Shown here: positions 21,636 to 32,108 of the stretch, piece by piece | How the letters are laid out: each line of letters opens with the position of its first letter | Position numbering within the stretch: the stretch's first letter is position 1 | Assembly: GCF_963576675.1 (NCBI RefSeq) | Contig: NC_088913.1 | Span: 78,429,001 to 78,493,000 of the forward strand | Source: Euphorbia lathyris | Lineage: Eukaryota > Streptophyta > Magnoliopsida > Malpighiales > Euphorbiaceae | Direction: 5' to 3' | DNA length: 64,000 bases | The notes under the pieces: model-generated | The model's database searches: none | Told to the model about the DNA's origin: nothing | What the model saw: the letters and a program-made list of their open reading frames with translations, nothing else | Position numbers and translations under genes: made by a program

Positions 21636-23420
21636 TTCATTTTTAGGTACCCAATCCTTTTTGGGTCCTTTCATGTTAGTGTAAACAGGTGCAAAATCAT
21701 ATTTTAACTTGTGACGACACACATTTGTGGTATGACCATTTTTTCCACAAAAGCCACACATGGTTACCTTTTGAGGGTGATATTGAGTGTGGTCAGCATT
21801 GTTATGCTGAGCATGCCAGCATATTTTAGTTGTGTGACCTTTCTTACCACAGAGGTCGCATTTGACAGTTTTATTATGCCAGCACACAGCTTTTGTGTGT
21901 CCTCTCTTCCCACAACAGCTACACTGGGTAAACTGTTTATGCTGACCAGTACCAGAGTACTCAGCATGGGATTTATTCTTAGTTGACCTGTTTATTTGGT
22001 TTTGTAGGATTGTCACATCCTTTCTAAGTTTCCTAGACTCAGTTTGAACCTCCACGACAGACTTATGTAAGATTTGCATATTTGTATGTAAGTCTGAGTT
22101 GTCCTGGAGGAGATATCGGAGATCACTTAGTTTGACCTCCTCAATCTCATCACAGCGCCTGCTGAGTGCCTTACTTCTTTTGTTACACTTTTTAATTAGT
22201 GTATATAAGTCACTCAGAGCATTTATCATTTCATTTCTAAGCAGGAATAGGGATGTTACCTCATTGTTGTTTTCTTCCTGCTCAGAATCTTCAGATAGGT
22301 TGATTTGCTCAGACTGAGATCGGTCAGCTCCATCGTCTGCCATGAAACATATGTTGGCTGTTTCGTTTTGCTCAGCTTCGGTTGATGTTGACTCATCGCT
22401 GTCACTCCAAGTGGCCATCATTGCCTTTTTGCTTCCATTCTTGTCTTTCTTCAGACTGGGACAGCTTGACTTAATATGCCCAGTTTGATGGCATTCATAA
22501 CATGTAACAGGCTTGGAGCTGTCCTTTTTGTATCTGGTGTCACTAGACTCAGCTTTGTATCTGTCTCCTCTCTTGTATGGCCGCTTACCATTTCTTTCAT
22601 TTCTTCTGAATAGCTTTTTCATTTTTCTAGTAAACATGGCCATTTCCTCATCATCAGTTGATTCTCCTTCAGTGGAGTCAGCTTTCATCACTAGTGATTT
22701 TTGTTTCTTATCCTCAGATTTTTCTTTAGCTTCAAAGCTTTTCATTGAAATTTCATGAGTCAGCAAGGATCCGATTAGCTCATCATATTTATATGTGGTC
22801 AGGTCCTGAGCTTCTTCTACGGCTGTTTTCTTTGCTTGCCAGCTTTTGGGAAGACTTCGTAAGATCTTCTTCACTTGCTCTTCTTCAGTGAAGATCTTGC
22901 CGAGTCTTTTAAGCTCATTTATTATGTTAGTGAACCTGGCATTCATTGCTGAGATGTCCTCATTTTCGGTCATTTCAAACAGCTCATACAGTCGCATGTG
23001 TTGGTTTACTTTTGACTCATTGACCTTGTTGGTGCCTTCATAAGTTATTTCAAGCTTTTTCCAGATCTCCTGTGCTGACTCACAACCTGAAATCTTATTG
23101 TATTCTGCAGCATCTAAAGCACAGTGAAGCATATTTATAGCCGAAGCATTATTTTGTAATTTTCTGAGGTCTTCCTCTGTCCACTCAGTTTCACTCTTGA
23201 TAACTTTCTCGTTATCAACAGTTTTATAAGGTATATGTGGACCTTGAACTATTGCAAGCCATGCACTCATATTTGTAGCTTGAATAAAGTTCTTCATCCT
23301 ATTCTTCCAGAATGTATAATTAGATCCAAAGAATAGGGGAGGTCGAGTGATTGATAACCCCTCAGGGAGTATCTGTGTTGTTTGATTTCCTGGAAGGAAA
23401 CGAGTGCTATTTTCAGCCAT
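21633..23420 (-). CDS. Gag of SIRE-B with four CCHC zinc knuckles
   Basis: 595 residues from ATG 23420 (MAENSTRFL). The N-terminal part resembles the UBN2 gag capsid family: RPPLFFGSNYTFWKNRMKNF, MLHCALDAAEYNKI, CESAQEIWKKLE. The region at about 255-310 is basic. Knuckle 1 is CYECHQTGHIKSSC at about 318. A Glu/Asp/Ser-rich segment with coiled-coil character follows. Three further knuckles are packed into the last 100 residues: CSCCGKRGHTKAVC, CDLCGKKGHTTKIC and CGFCGKNGHTTNVC. Most copia Gag proteins have one knuckle. This protein would package element RNA and form the virus-like particle in the cytoplasm. It ends at the conserved UAG. Confidence 0.93.
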   Translation of the reverse strand: MAENSTRFLPGNQTTQILPEGLSITRPPLFFGSNYTFWKNRMKNFIQATNMSAWLAIVQGPHIPYKTVDNEKVIKSETEWTEEDLRKLQNNASAINMLHCALDAAEYNKISGCESAQEIWKKLEITYEGTNKVNESKVNQHMRLYELFEMTENEDISAMNARFTNIINELKRLGKIFTEEEQVKKILRSLPKSWQAKKTAVEEAQDLTTYKYDELIGSLLTHEISMKSFEAKEKSEDKKQKSLVMKADSTEGESTDDEEMAMFTRKMKKLFRRNERNGKRPYKRGDRYKAESSDTRYKKDSSKPVTCYECHQTGHIKSSCPSLKKDKNGSKKAMMATWSDSDESTSTEAEQNETANICFMADDGADRSQSEQINLSEDSEQEENNNEVTSLFLLRNEMINALSDLYTLIKKCNKRSKALSRRCDEIEEVKLSDLRYLLQDNSDLHTNMQILHKSVVEVQTESRKLRKDVTILQNQINRSTKNKSHAEYSGTGQHKQFTQCSCCGKRGHTKAVCWHNKTVKCDLCGKKGHTTKICWHAQHNNADHTQYHPQKVTMCGFCGKNGHTTNVCRHKLKYDFAPVYTNMKGPKKDWVPKNE

Positions 23421-23466
23421 TTAGGGATCAGCTCAAGATTGTTAGATCTTTGAATAGTGAGCTTTT

Positions 23467-23479
23467 GGCTCTGATACCA
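23467..23479 (-). other. Primer-binding site of SIRE-B
   Basis: TGGTATCAGAGCC on the minus strand, complementary to the 3' end of initiator tRNA-Met, 2 nt inside the 5' LTR. Confidence 0.92.
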
Positions 23480-23481
23480 CT

Positions 23482-24950
23482 TGTTGGTCCCTAGTAATTA
23501 GTTCCAAGGGGGGGTTAGGAACTAATATAACTTTTTTTTGCGTTTTGATTATGCTGACCTGAAGTTATTTTAGGAGTTAGTCAGCTCAGCTTTTGGTCAG
23601 CACGACTGATTGTATAATAAGGCAGTTTTAGTACGATGCTGACTAAGACTGCTTTACTTGTGAGTTGGGAATTGACACTGTTGTGGTCAGCTTCCAGCTC
23701 AGCACTCAGATTTACTCAGTTTCAGTTTTAACAATTTATAAGCTGAGTAAATATAACTAACAATACATGCACATACATATATATATATATTGAGAGAGAG
23801 TTCAGAAGTTACTCAGCACGACTTATCCTGGTTCGACCTCTCTGCCTACGTCCAGTCCCCAGTTCCTCCTGGGATTTTCAATCCAATACTGAGCTCTTTC
23901 AAGGTAGAGCACAAAACCCTTTACAAGGCAGTGAGTATGCAAGAATACGTCCTCTATTCGTCTACTCAACTCCTACTAAGCACTACAACCCAGTACTTAG
24001 ATTTTTCTACCACTGAATGCGTACAACCAAGCACTCAGTACATACCTCTCAATATTACTATTGATTACACACTTGTTCTTTTTCAGGTAAAGAACACTTT
24101 AGATGATTACAGACAATCAATCTAGCATTTACACAAAGAATAGAAAAGTTGGTGTAAGATCTTTCTTGTTTTTGAGTGCTTTGAATATCTTTCTCTCTTG
24201 GATTTTTCTTTTTGTTGCTTCTGTAGTTGTATCTTATCCAAGAACCACCATTGTCCTTTTATAGATGAATTTCTGGTGATTGAAATCATTTGAGGTGATT
24301 TAGCCGTTAAGTCCAAAACGACTCTTTTAGCAGACATCTTCTGGTCAGCTTCAGTCTGTTCCGCCATTTCCTTTCTCTGTTTGCTTCAGGCGTTAGATCT
24401 TTGTCTTCTTGCATCAGACTTGTCTTTTGTGTCAGTTGTCTTTTACCAATAATCCATAGACCCATGATTCTTGGAATTAGACTTCTATATTTTCGAGGTT
24501 TCAATTATTGGTGCAGAGGATCGGCAGATTTTGTCTTCTTATCAACGAATCCTTCATTCTTATTCTGACTGTAACTCAGCTTCGTTCGTTTCTGTCGAAT
24601 GTACAAGTTTCATGCTGAGGTATTTCTTAGTCAGCTCCGTTCTGTATGTTTTCTCAAGAAGGAGTCTTCTGCTTTGGTCAGCTTTGTTCGGGTGATTTAG
24701 AAGGAAGCTTATGATGCATGTTCTACTCTACTCAGCTTCTTTGTTCTCCCATGCTGAGTTCCATTTCACTCAGCTTTGGATTTATGCTGACTTTTAACCT
24801 GTCTTACTTTATATATATATATATATATATATTTGCACTCAATATTGAACAAACTCATTAGTAGAATTAAATCAAAGCATTTAAATTTAATTGCCTCTTA
24901 ATCATGGATGATTTTGTCAAATCAAAATCTTGTGGAAAGGTGTTTCAACA
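23482..24950 (-). repeat. 5' LTR of SIRE-B (1469 bp)
   Basis: Same ends as the 3' LTR and about 99% identical to it by eye. Differences are mainly G-to-A or C-to-T changes, the length of the TATATA tract, and 7 rather than 6 G in the U5 G-run. Confidence 0.95.
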
Positions 24951-25509
24951 AGATTCTGGTCAGCTTCAGTCTGTACCGCCATTCTCTTCCTCTGTTTTCT
25001 CCAGGCGTCAGGTTTTGTCTTCATGCATCAGACTTGTCTTTTTGTGCCAGTTGTCTTTTACCAATAATCCAATGACCCATGTTTCTTGGAATTAGTCTTT
25101 TGTGTGTCTTCAAGGTTCCAATTATTGGTGCAGAAGATTGGCAGACTTTGTCCTTTAGTGAACGGATCTTCCATGCTGTCCTGACTGTCACTCAGCTTCA
25201 TTCGTTATCTCCGAATGTTCTACTTCCAAGATGAGTTCCTTTTTAGTCAGCTTCGTTCTGGCGACTTTGAAGGAATCTCCTGATGCTAAGTTTTACTCCA
25301 CTCAGGTTCTCATACTTTCATGCTGAGTTCCGTTTAACTCAGCTTTGGCTTATGCTGACTTCTGACCTGTCTTATTTTATATATATATATTTTTGCACTC
25401 AATATTGAACAAACACATTAGTACAATTAAATCAAAGCATTTAATTTAATTGCCTCTTAATCATGGATGATTTTGTCAAATCAAAATCTTATGGAAATGT
25501 GTTTCAACA
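24951..25509 (-). repeat. 3' LTR of SIRE-C, second part
   Basis: Resumes the LTR left at 13360 after the duplicated AGATT and runs to TTTCAACA at 25509, followed by the polypurine tract. Confidence 0.92.
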
Positions 25510-25960
25510 AACTCCCCCATTTTGATGTTGGCAAAATACATAATTATGGAACTCAGTTATAAGTTACCCCATGATTGGTATTTTTGAAATGACTCCCCCG
25601 TAAGGGTTGCACATATTGTCTTAACTTAATTCTAAACCTTCCAAGATTTAATTGAATTTTCTTTAAGACATTTGTGTATACTGACTTAGTTTTAATGTTG
25701 GATTTTTCAAGATCTGAATTTTTGAGTTTTAAGTCAGCTTTCAAAAATATTAGAAGTATGTTGTTACTTAGTTTATTATCTAAGTGTTTTAGTGTTAATT
25801 TATACTGAATATGTTTTACTTCTTAACTTGTTTGTTCAATTTTATCGACTATATTGAGAAAACAGTACTTGGCATAGATTAAATAAGAAAATAATGCAAA
25901 CATATACATGAAGGTTTCTATGCATGTTCTAAACAAACATTTACTAGACTACATCTAGTT
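25510..25960 (-). other. Polypurine tract and 3' untranslated region of SIRE-C
   Basis: The sense strand has ATGGGGGAGTT next to the LTR, plus the second ACGGGGGAGTC-type word about 75-80 nt upstream. No coding potential otherwise. Confidence 0.75.
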
Positions 25961-28843
25961 CTACTTCTTCTTCTTCTGAGTTTGGTGGTCAGCTTGAGCT
26001 ATTCCTTTACCTTTGTCTTTATTTCCTGCAAGCTGAGTTCCACCTTGAGTTCCAGTTCCACCTTGACTTGTCTCCCCCGTTTTGCCATCATCGGGTTTGT
26101 AAAGGAAGGTTTCATTTCGTGCTGCATTGGAAAGGTAATGGGAGTAGCGCTGAAGCCGCTTAGTGCTTTCACCCAAACCATCAATAACAGGAACACTGTC
26201 ATCCTGGACATGCCGAGGAACCCGGAGGGAGATGCTGATCATGCTAAGTAGGCATTCATGGGATTTGCTCAGCCAGGTGAGCGAGCCAGTGATCTGACCA
26301 AAAGATTGATGGTACATCTTGAGCAAGGCAGAATCAAAGAACATCCGCTGGGCATTGTTGATGCGCATGGCTTTCATAATGGCCTGAGAAAAACTCAAGA
26401 GTTCACTGTTGGAAACTGGATCAACATCCATCTGTGCCTTGTTGATGTTGAGTAAGCTTACTGCTTCACTCATCTGGTCAATTGTACACTGAGAGGAGGA
26501 GGATACTAGGTCACGCGTACTGGTCAGCTCAGCATGAAGCTTGGTAAAGCATTGTTGAAGTTCGGCAGAGGTGGCAAACTCAGCATTGCCAGGGGCGCTT
26601 GATTTAGTCAGTTCTTCAGTTAACTTGGTAAAATATCCTTGAAGTTCAGTAGAAGTGACATACCCTGGATTGACTTCCGTTAGCTGTTGAATTTTGCCTT
26701 CAAGCGAATTCATATGGTTCGCCATTGTGAGCACCAATTCGGTAAGTTTTTCTATTTGATCTTGATTGGGTTGCCGAGTCTGAACCGTAGTCATGATGCT
26801 GACCAGATCCTTCAGTCCTCTGAGTTCATTCAGGAGCTGAGTGATACCTGACAATTGGGAGGACTCAGCTTGAGTAGATTGATTTGCATCAGCTTGAGGA
26901 AGGTTCAAATCTTGAAGCAAGGATTGAGCAGAAGCAATGATACGGCGTCCTGACTCAGTGGCATTCAAGTATGTGAATGTTGCAGCATGAGGCTCAGAGG
27001 CTGGTATTGAGCTTGATGGTGGTGGAGGAGTTGGTCCTTTGCCAGATTGAGTACCTTGATTGGTACCTGGACTTTGATTGATTTCAGGAGCTGTGTCATC
27101 AACATTCTGAGTTGAAGGTGGAGTTTGATTAGGCATGTTGACCTGCTCATCTTGAATGGGTGAAGTGGAAACAGGATTTGATCCACCTTGAGCAGCTTGG
27201 ATTGGATCTTCAGGGGTTTTGGCTTGTTCTTCATCTGCTGGAGGTGACTCAGTTTTAGCATCATTCGAGAAATACTGGAACTGGATTGTGGAGAGGTCAG
27301 TCTCAATATCATCAATAGGAAAGTTTTCCATAAGATCAATTTGCTTTTGTGCCTTCTTTTTGAGTCTCCGTCGTGTCGGAGATTTTGGGGATGAAGGGTC
27401 AGCTGGAATACCTTCACTGGACTCAGTAGCAACTGTCTCATCTTCTACATATGGATTCTCAAGTTGCTCAGCATGATCCTGAACAGCAACATTTTCTCCT
27501 TCCTCAGCTGTCTCCTCAGCATTATCCTGATGTTGCTCAACATTAGTGGTTTCTTCCTGCTCAACATGAACTTCTTCCTCAGCATGAGTTTCAACTTCCA
27601 CTTCTTTCTCAGTTTCTTTTTCTAGGTCAGTTCCATGGCCTTCAGAGATAGCCCCATCTAGGGGATCAGTTTCAACTATTTTTAAGGTGTTAACCTTCTT
27701 CCTTTTCATCAAAGGGGATTCAGGTGTTTCTTTTTCAACCTCAGGCTCTTCTGGCCTCTTTCTCTTCTCTGCTGACTCAGCTTTTTCCTTAGCCTTGTCA
27801 GCTTTAACTTTTTCTTGAGACGACAGCCTCACCTTCTTTGGGACAGCATGAATGTCTTTGGAGCAAGTTTCAAGAGCCTTCCTCTTCTTCTTCTTCTTCT
27901 TCTCAGGCTGAGCTGTCTTAGGGGACTCAGCATGAGCCTCCACTTCCTTTTCAGGCTCATTTTCAAGCTCAACTTCTAGTTGCTCAGCTTCTTCAATTTC
28001 CTCAGCATCTCCAACTTCTTCATAGCCTTTCAAGGGTTGATTGTACAATAATCCATCCAGCAGAACTGCAGTGATTTCACTCCCCAAGCTACTTGTTTCA
28101 TTTATCATCTCGATCTGCTTGTTCTCGAGAATTTTTGTGATCAGAGAGCCCAAACGGAGTTTCTTACCACCTCATTGAAGAGCTCCAACTAAGAAGACAG
28201 GAAGATTGAGCGGAGTGTAGGTCAGCATGTGCCATATGAAGCACTGCTCGAAGTTAGAGGCAGATGAAGCTGAGCTGAGTTTGGGGAAGATAAAGTTGGT
28301 CAGCATGTAGTGGACCATCTTTTGTTCTTTACCCATACAGGTGCTGGGTATTTCACCTTTATGATCCTTGGGTTTACAGAACCCCTTGATCTTCTCAGCC
28401 TTGTCTTTTGGCACTTTCTCTTTTGTTGTTCTAAACTCAATTCCTTCGTCTGGTAAATCTAGTAAGGTGCCTAGATAGGCAGGGGTTACGGTGATTTTCT
28501 GACCTTTAACTGAGGTCTCCAAATAATCAGAATCATCTTCATCAACATGTAGATTCGAATAGAATTCCCATACTAACCTAGGATAGGTTGTTCTAGAGAG
28601 AGAGAAGAGACCAGTCCACTTGTTCTTCTCGATCCAGTCACAAAATGGTTTTTCAGAGGTGACGAATCCTGGAGAGAACCATCTGCATTTCAGAACCTCC
28701 AGATTGTTGACCTTTTTGTGTACTTTGATCATCTTTCTTTCTATTTGCGTCGAAGGACCCCTGGGGTCAGCCTGAGTGGGTTTGCTAGAGGTTTGGCCAG
28801 GTTGAGTAGGAAGGTTAGGGATTTTGTTTTTGTCGGGAGCCAT
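25961..28843 (-). pseudogene. ORF3 of SIRE-C, nearly intact, one internal stop
   Basis: About 960 codons from ATG 28843 (MAPDKNKIPNL) to TAG 25961. The frame is open except for TGA at 28172-28174, where copy A has CGA (LQ-R-GGKK); a CpG C-to-T change explains it. Domains as in copy B: a basic N-terminus with a conserved globular part (CRWFSPGFVTSEKPFCDWIE, KIKGFCKPKDHKGEIPSTC, WHMLTYTPLN), a Glu/Lys-rich middle with repeated EEVHVEQEE-like segments, a Pro/Gln linker, and a coiled-coil-like C-terminal half ending QKKKK. An upstream ATG at 28906 is in frame and would add 21 residues, but only the second start is shared with B. Function unknown. Confidence 0.8.
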
Positions 28844-29439
28844 TTTTGCAGATGAAGGTTTTGAGGTTTTATGGAGAGAGGGAGGTTCGACTATAGGAGA
28901 TCGCAAGGGTAAAGAGTGATGAGTGAGGATCCTTCCACTTTTTATATAGATTTCCGGCGGCCCCTATTTATTATCTAGCCGTTTTACCTAGGGACGTTCA
29001 ACCGACAGAGATTCTGTCATTTATGACATCTTCGGCGCATGGGTTTTGCCATTAATGTGCGTCTTTCCAAGGTGCCAGAAGTTACACGTGTAGGTATTTT
29101 ACGCGAGTGGGTTACTTTTTGATTTTGCTAGAATTCGAAGCATTCGCGATGTTGAGTACCTAGTTTCTGTTAACATGATTTTTCTTTCTTCAAATAACTC
29201 AACATACGTTGATTACTCAGCATGTACTTCTACTCAGCATAAGGTGATTACTCAATATTTGTATCTACTCAGTATAATCACATAACGTATATGTCAACTT
29301 AGCATAGGGTGATCATTTCAAACTTTGGTGAATAGAAGTTTCTTATTTGTTAATTTACTCAGCATGGTATTTGCACAAACATTCAACATTTCACTCATCA
29401 TGGCAATCACTCAACATTCATTTTTTCATGTAGATTTAC
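28844..29439 (-). other. Spacer between pol and ORF3 of SIRE-C
   Basis: Non-coding leader, almost identical to that of copy A, with the ACTCAGCAT-like word cluster at about 29140-29440. Confidence 0.65.
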
Positions 29440-32102
29440 TTAGAGTGGATTTGACATACCGATGGCTTCCCTTAGTGTATTGAATTGTTCTCGTGCCAAG
29501 GGCTTAGTGAAGATATGTGCAAGCTGTTCATTTGTTGGCACATAGGTCAGCTTGATCTCATCTTTTAGTACGTGATCTCTGATAAAGTGATGTCTTATGC
29601 TAACATGCTTCATCCTGCTGTGTTGGACTGGATTCTTAGATAAATCAATGGCACTCTTGTTATCACATTTGATCTCTATCGTCTTTGTTTTGACTCCATA
29701 ATCTTCAAGCTGTTGCTTTATCCATAGGACTTATGCAACACAGCTTCCAGCAGCCACGTACTCAGCTTCGGTTGTAGATAGGGCTACGGATGATTGCTTT
29801 TTGCTGAACCAAGATACTAGACAGCTTCCGAGGAAATGACATCCTCCCAAAGTACTCTTCCGTTCTAGCTTATCTCGTCCATAGTCAGCATCAGTATATC
29901 CAGTGAGAGTGAAGTCATTTGAGGTTGGATACCATAGACCTGCATCAACTGAGCTTTGCAAGTATCTAAAAATTCTTTTCACAGCAGTTAGATGAGATTC
30001 CCTGGGGTCAGCTTGATATCTAGCTCAATAGCATACTGAGTACTGAATATCAGGTCTACTAGCTGTGAGATAGAGTAAAGAACCTATCATACCTCGATAG
30101 AGTTTACTATCAACTGACTTACTCTTCTCATCCTTGCATAGGACAGTATCAATACCCATGGGGGTTGATATTGGTTTGCAATCTATCATGCTGAATTTCT
30201 TTAACATTTCCTTGGTGTACTTAGACTAACTTATAAAGATGCCATTCTTACCTTGCTTGATTTGAAGTCCAAGGAAAAAGTTGAGTTCATCTATCATCGA
30301 CATTTCAAACTCACTTTGCATCTGTTGGCTAAATTCTTTTCACAAAGACTCGTCAGTAGCACCAAATATTATATCATCTACATATATCTGTGCAAGTAGG
30401 GTATGTTTACCCTTTTTCTTAATAAACAAGGTTGTGTCAGCTTTTCCCCTGACATAGTTCCTGGTCAGCAGGAAATTGGTCAACCTCTCATACCAAGCTC
30501 TTGGAGCTTGTTTCAGGCCATATAGGGCCTTTTTGAGTTTATAAACGTGGTTTGGAAACTTTGAATCTTCAAACCCAGGAGGTTGATTAACATATACCTC
30601 TTCGTCTATAAAGCCATTTAGAAACGCACTTTTTACATCCATTTGGTATAGTTTAATATTCATGAAACTAGCATAGGCACACAATATATGTATAGCTTCT
30701 AGCCTAGCAACAGGTGCAAATGTTTCTCCATAGTCTATACCTTCTTGCTGACTATAGCCTTGGGCTACAAGTCGAGCTTTGTTTCTGATCACATTTCCAT
30801 GCTCATCTAGTTTATTTCTAAAGACCCACTTGGTTCCTATGGGCTTTTGATTCCTAGGTCTAGGTACTAGATCCCATACCTCATTTCTGGTGAATTGGTC
30901 AAGTTCTTCTTGCATGGCATTTATCCAATATTCATCTTGCTCAGCATCAGCAAAATTCTTTGGCTCAAGCATTGAGACAAAGGAAACATTGCTAAGGTAC
31001 TTTCTAAGCTGATCTCTGGTCATCAACTTGTTGTTGGCAGCATCAAGAATGGCATGTTCTGTATGTCCTCTTGGGATATTTATTTCCTTGGGCAATGAAC
31101 AGCTTCACCCCAGAAGTACTTTGGAAGCTTATTTTCACTCAGCATTGTCCTAGCTATTTCGACAATAGTTCTATTTTTCCTTTCAACAACCCCATTTTGT
31201 TGAGGTGTTCTAGGAGCGGAGAAATTGTGGTCAATACCACTGGTTTCACAGAATTCATCAAACTGTTGGTTTTTGAATTCTCCACCATTGTCGCTTCTAA
31301 TGTGAGCTACTCTTTGGTCTTTGTCATTTTCAAGCTTTTTAATCAGTGTGGTAAACATCTCAAAAGTTTCATCCTTGCTACTCAGCAAGATGATCCAAGT
31401 GTACCGAGAGAAATCATCTACAATAACCAAGGAAAATTTCTTACCTCCCAAGCTGAGTGGCTGGATAGGTCCGAAGAGATCCAAGTGTAGTAATGCCAAT
31501 GGTCTTTTGGTTGAGACAATGTTTTTGCTATGAAATGACTTTTTAGTTTGTTTGCCTTGCTGACAAGCTTTACACAGTTGATCTTTTTCAAACTTTAATT
31601 TGGGTAATCCCTCAACTAATTGCTTTCTAGCTAATTTGGCAAGAAGGTCCATGCTGACATGCCCAAGTCTTCTATGCCATAGTCAGGAGTTGTCCTCTTT
31701 AGACACTAAGCATATGCTTTTAGAAAACTGTTTTTCTAAGTTCAACATGTATACATTTTCTACACGAGGGGCAGTTAAGATCAATTCATTTGTATTTCCC
31801 TCGAGTATTTGACACTTAGTATCATCAAATACAACCTTTCTGCCGCTCTTGCAAAGCTGAGCTACACTCAGCAGATTGTATTTGAGACCTTTAACTAGGG
31901 AGACAGACTCAATGGTTGGGTTACCTCCGATAGTACCTGAGCCGACTATCTTACCCTTCTTGTTGTCTCCAAAGCTTATGCTTCCACTTCGTTTAAGCTC
32001 TAGTGTGATGAACTGAGTTTCATCACCTGTCATGTGTCTTGAACATGCGCTGTCTATATACCAAAGCTTTGATTTCTCCACGCATGTCAAGCTGACCTAC
32101 AT
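29440..32102 (-). pseudogene. pol of SIRE-C, broken
   Basis: The frame starts at ATG 32102, but the second codon is TAG (CAG in A and B). Further breaks: a stop near 31682 (TGG to TGA), a deletion of about 460 bp joined near 31097 that removes the C-terminal part of integrase, a stop near 30339, one near 30227, one near 30030 and one near 29730. Surviving pieces are protease (32090-31683), integrase zinc finger and core (31652-31080), RT (31095-30340, with YVDDIIFG) and RNase H (30207-29440). Non-functional. Confidence 0.9.
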
Positions 32103-32108
32103 TTTAAA

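Larger units (their letters stand above)
13361..24950 (-). mobile_element. Full-length SIRE-type copia element B
   Basis: 11,590-bp minus-strand element with LTRs at 13361-14820 and 23482-24950. The 5-bp target duplication AGATT (13356-13360 and 24951-24955) lies inside the 3' LTR of element C. Gag and pol are full-length and open; only ORF3 carries an early stop. By eye the two LTRs differ at about a dozen substitutions plus small TA-repeat and G-run length changes, so the insertion is recent on an evolutionary scale and younger than C. Confidence 0.95.

Noticed and set aside
23467..23479. tRNA-Met-like sequence
   Set aside because: Only the 13-nt complement of the tRNA 3' end is present; it is a primer-binding site and not a tRNA gene.
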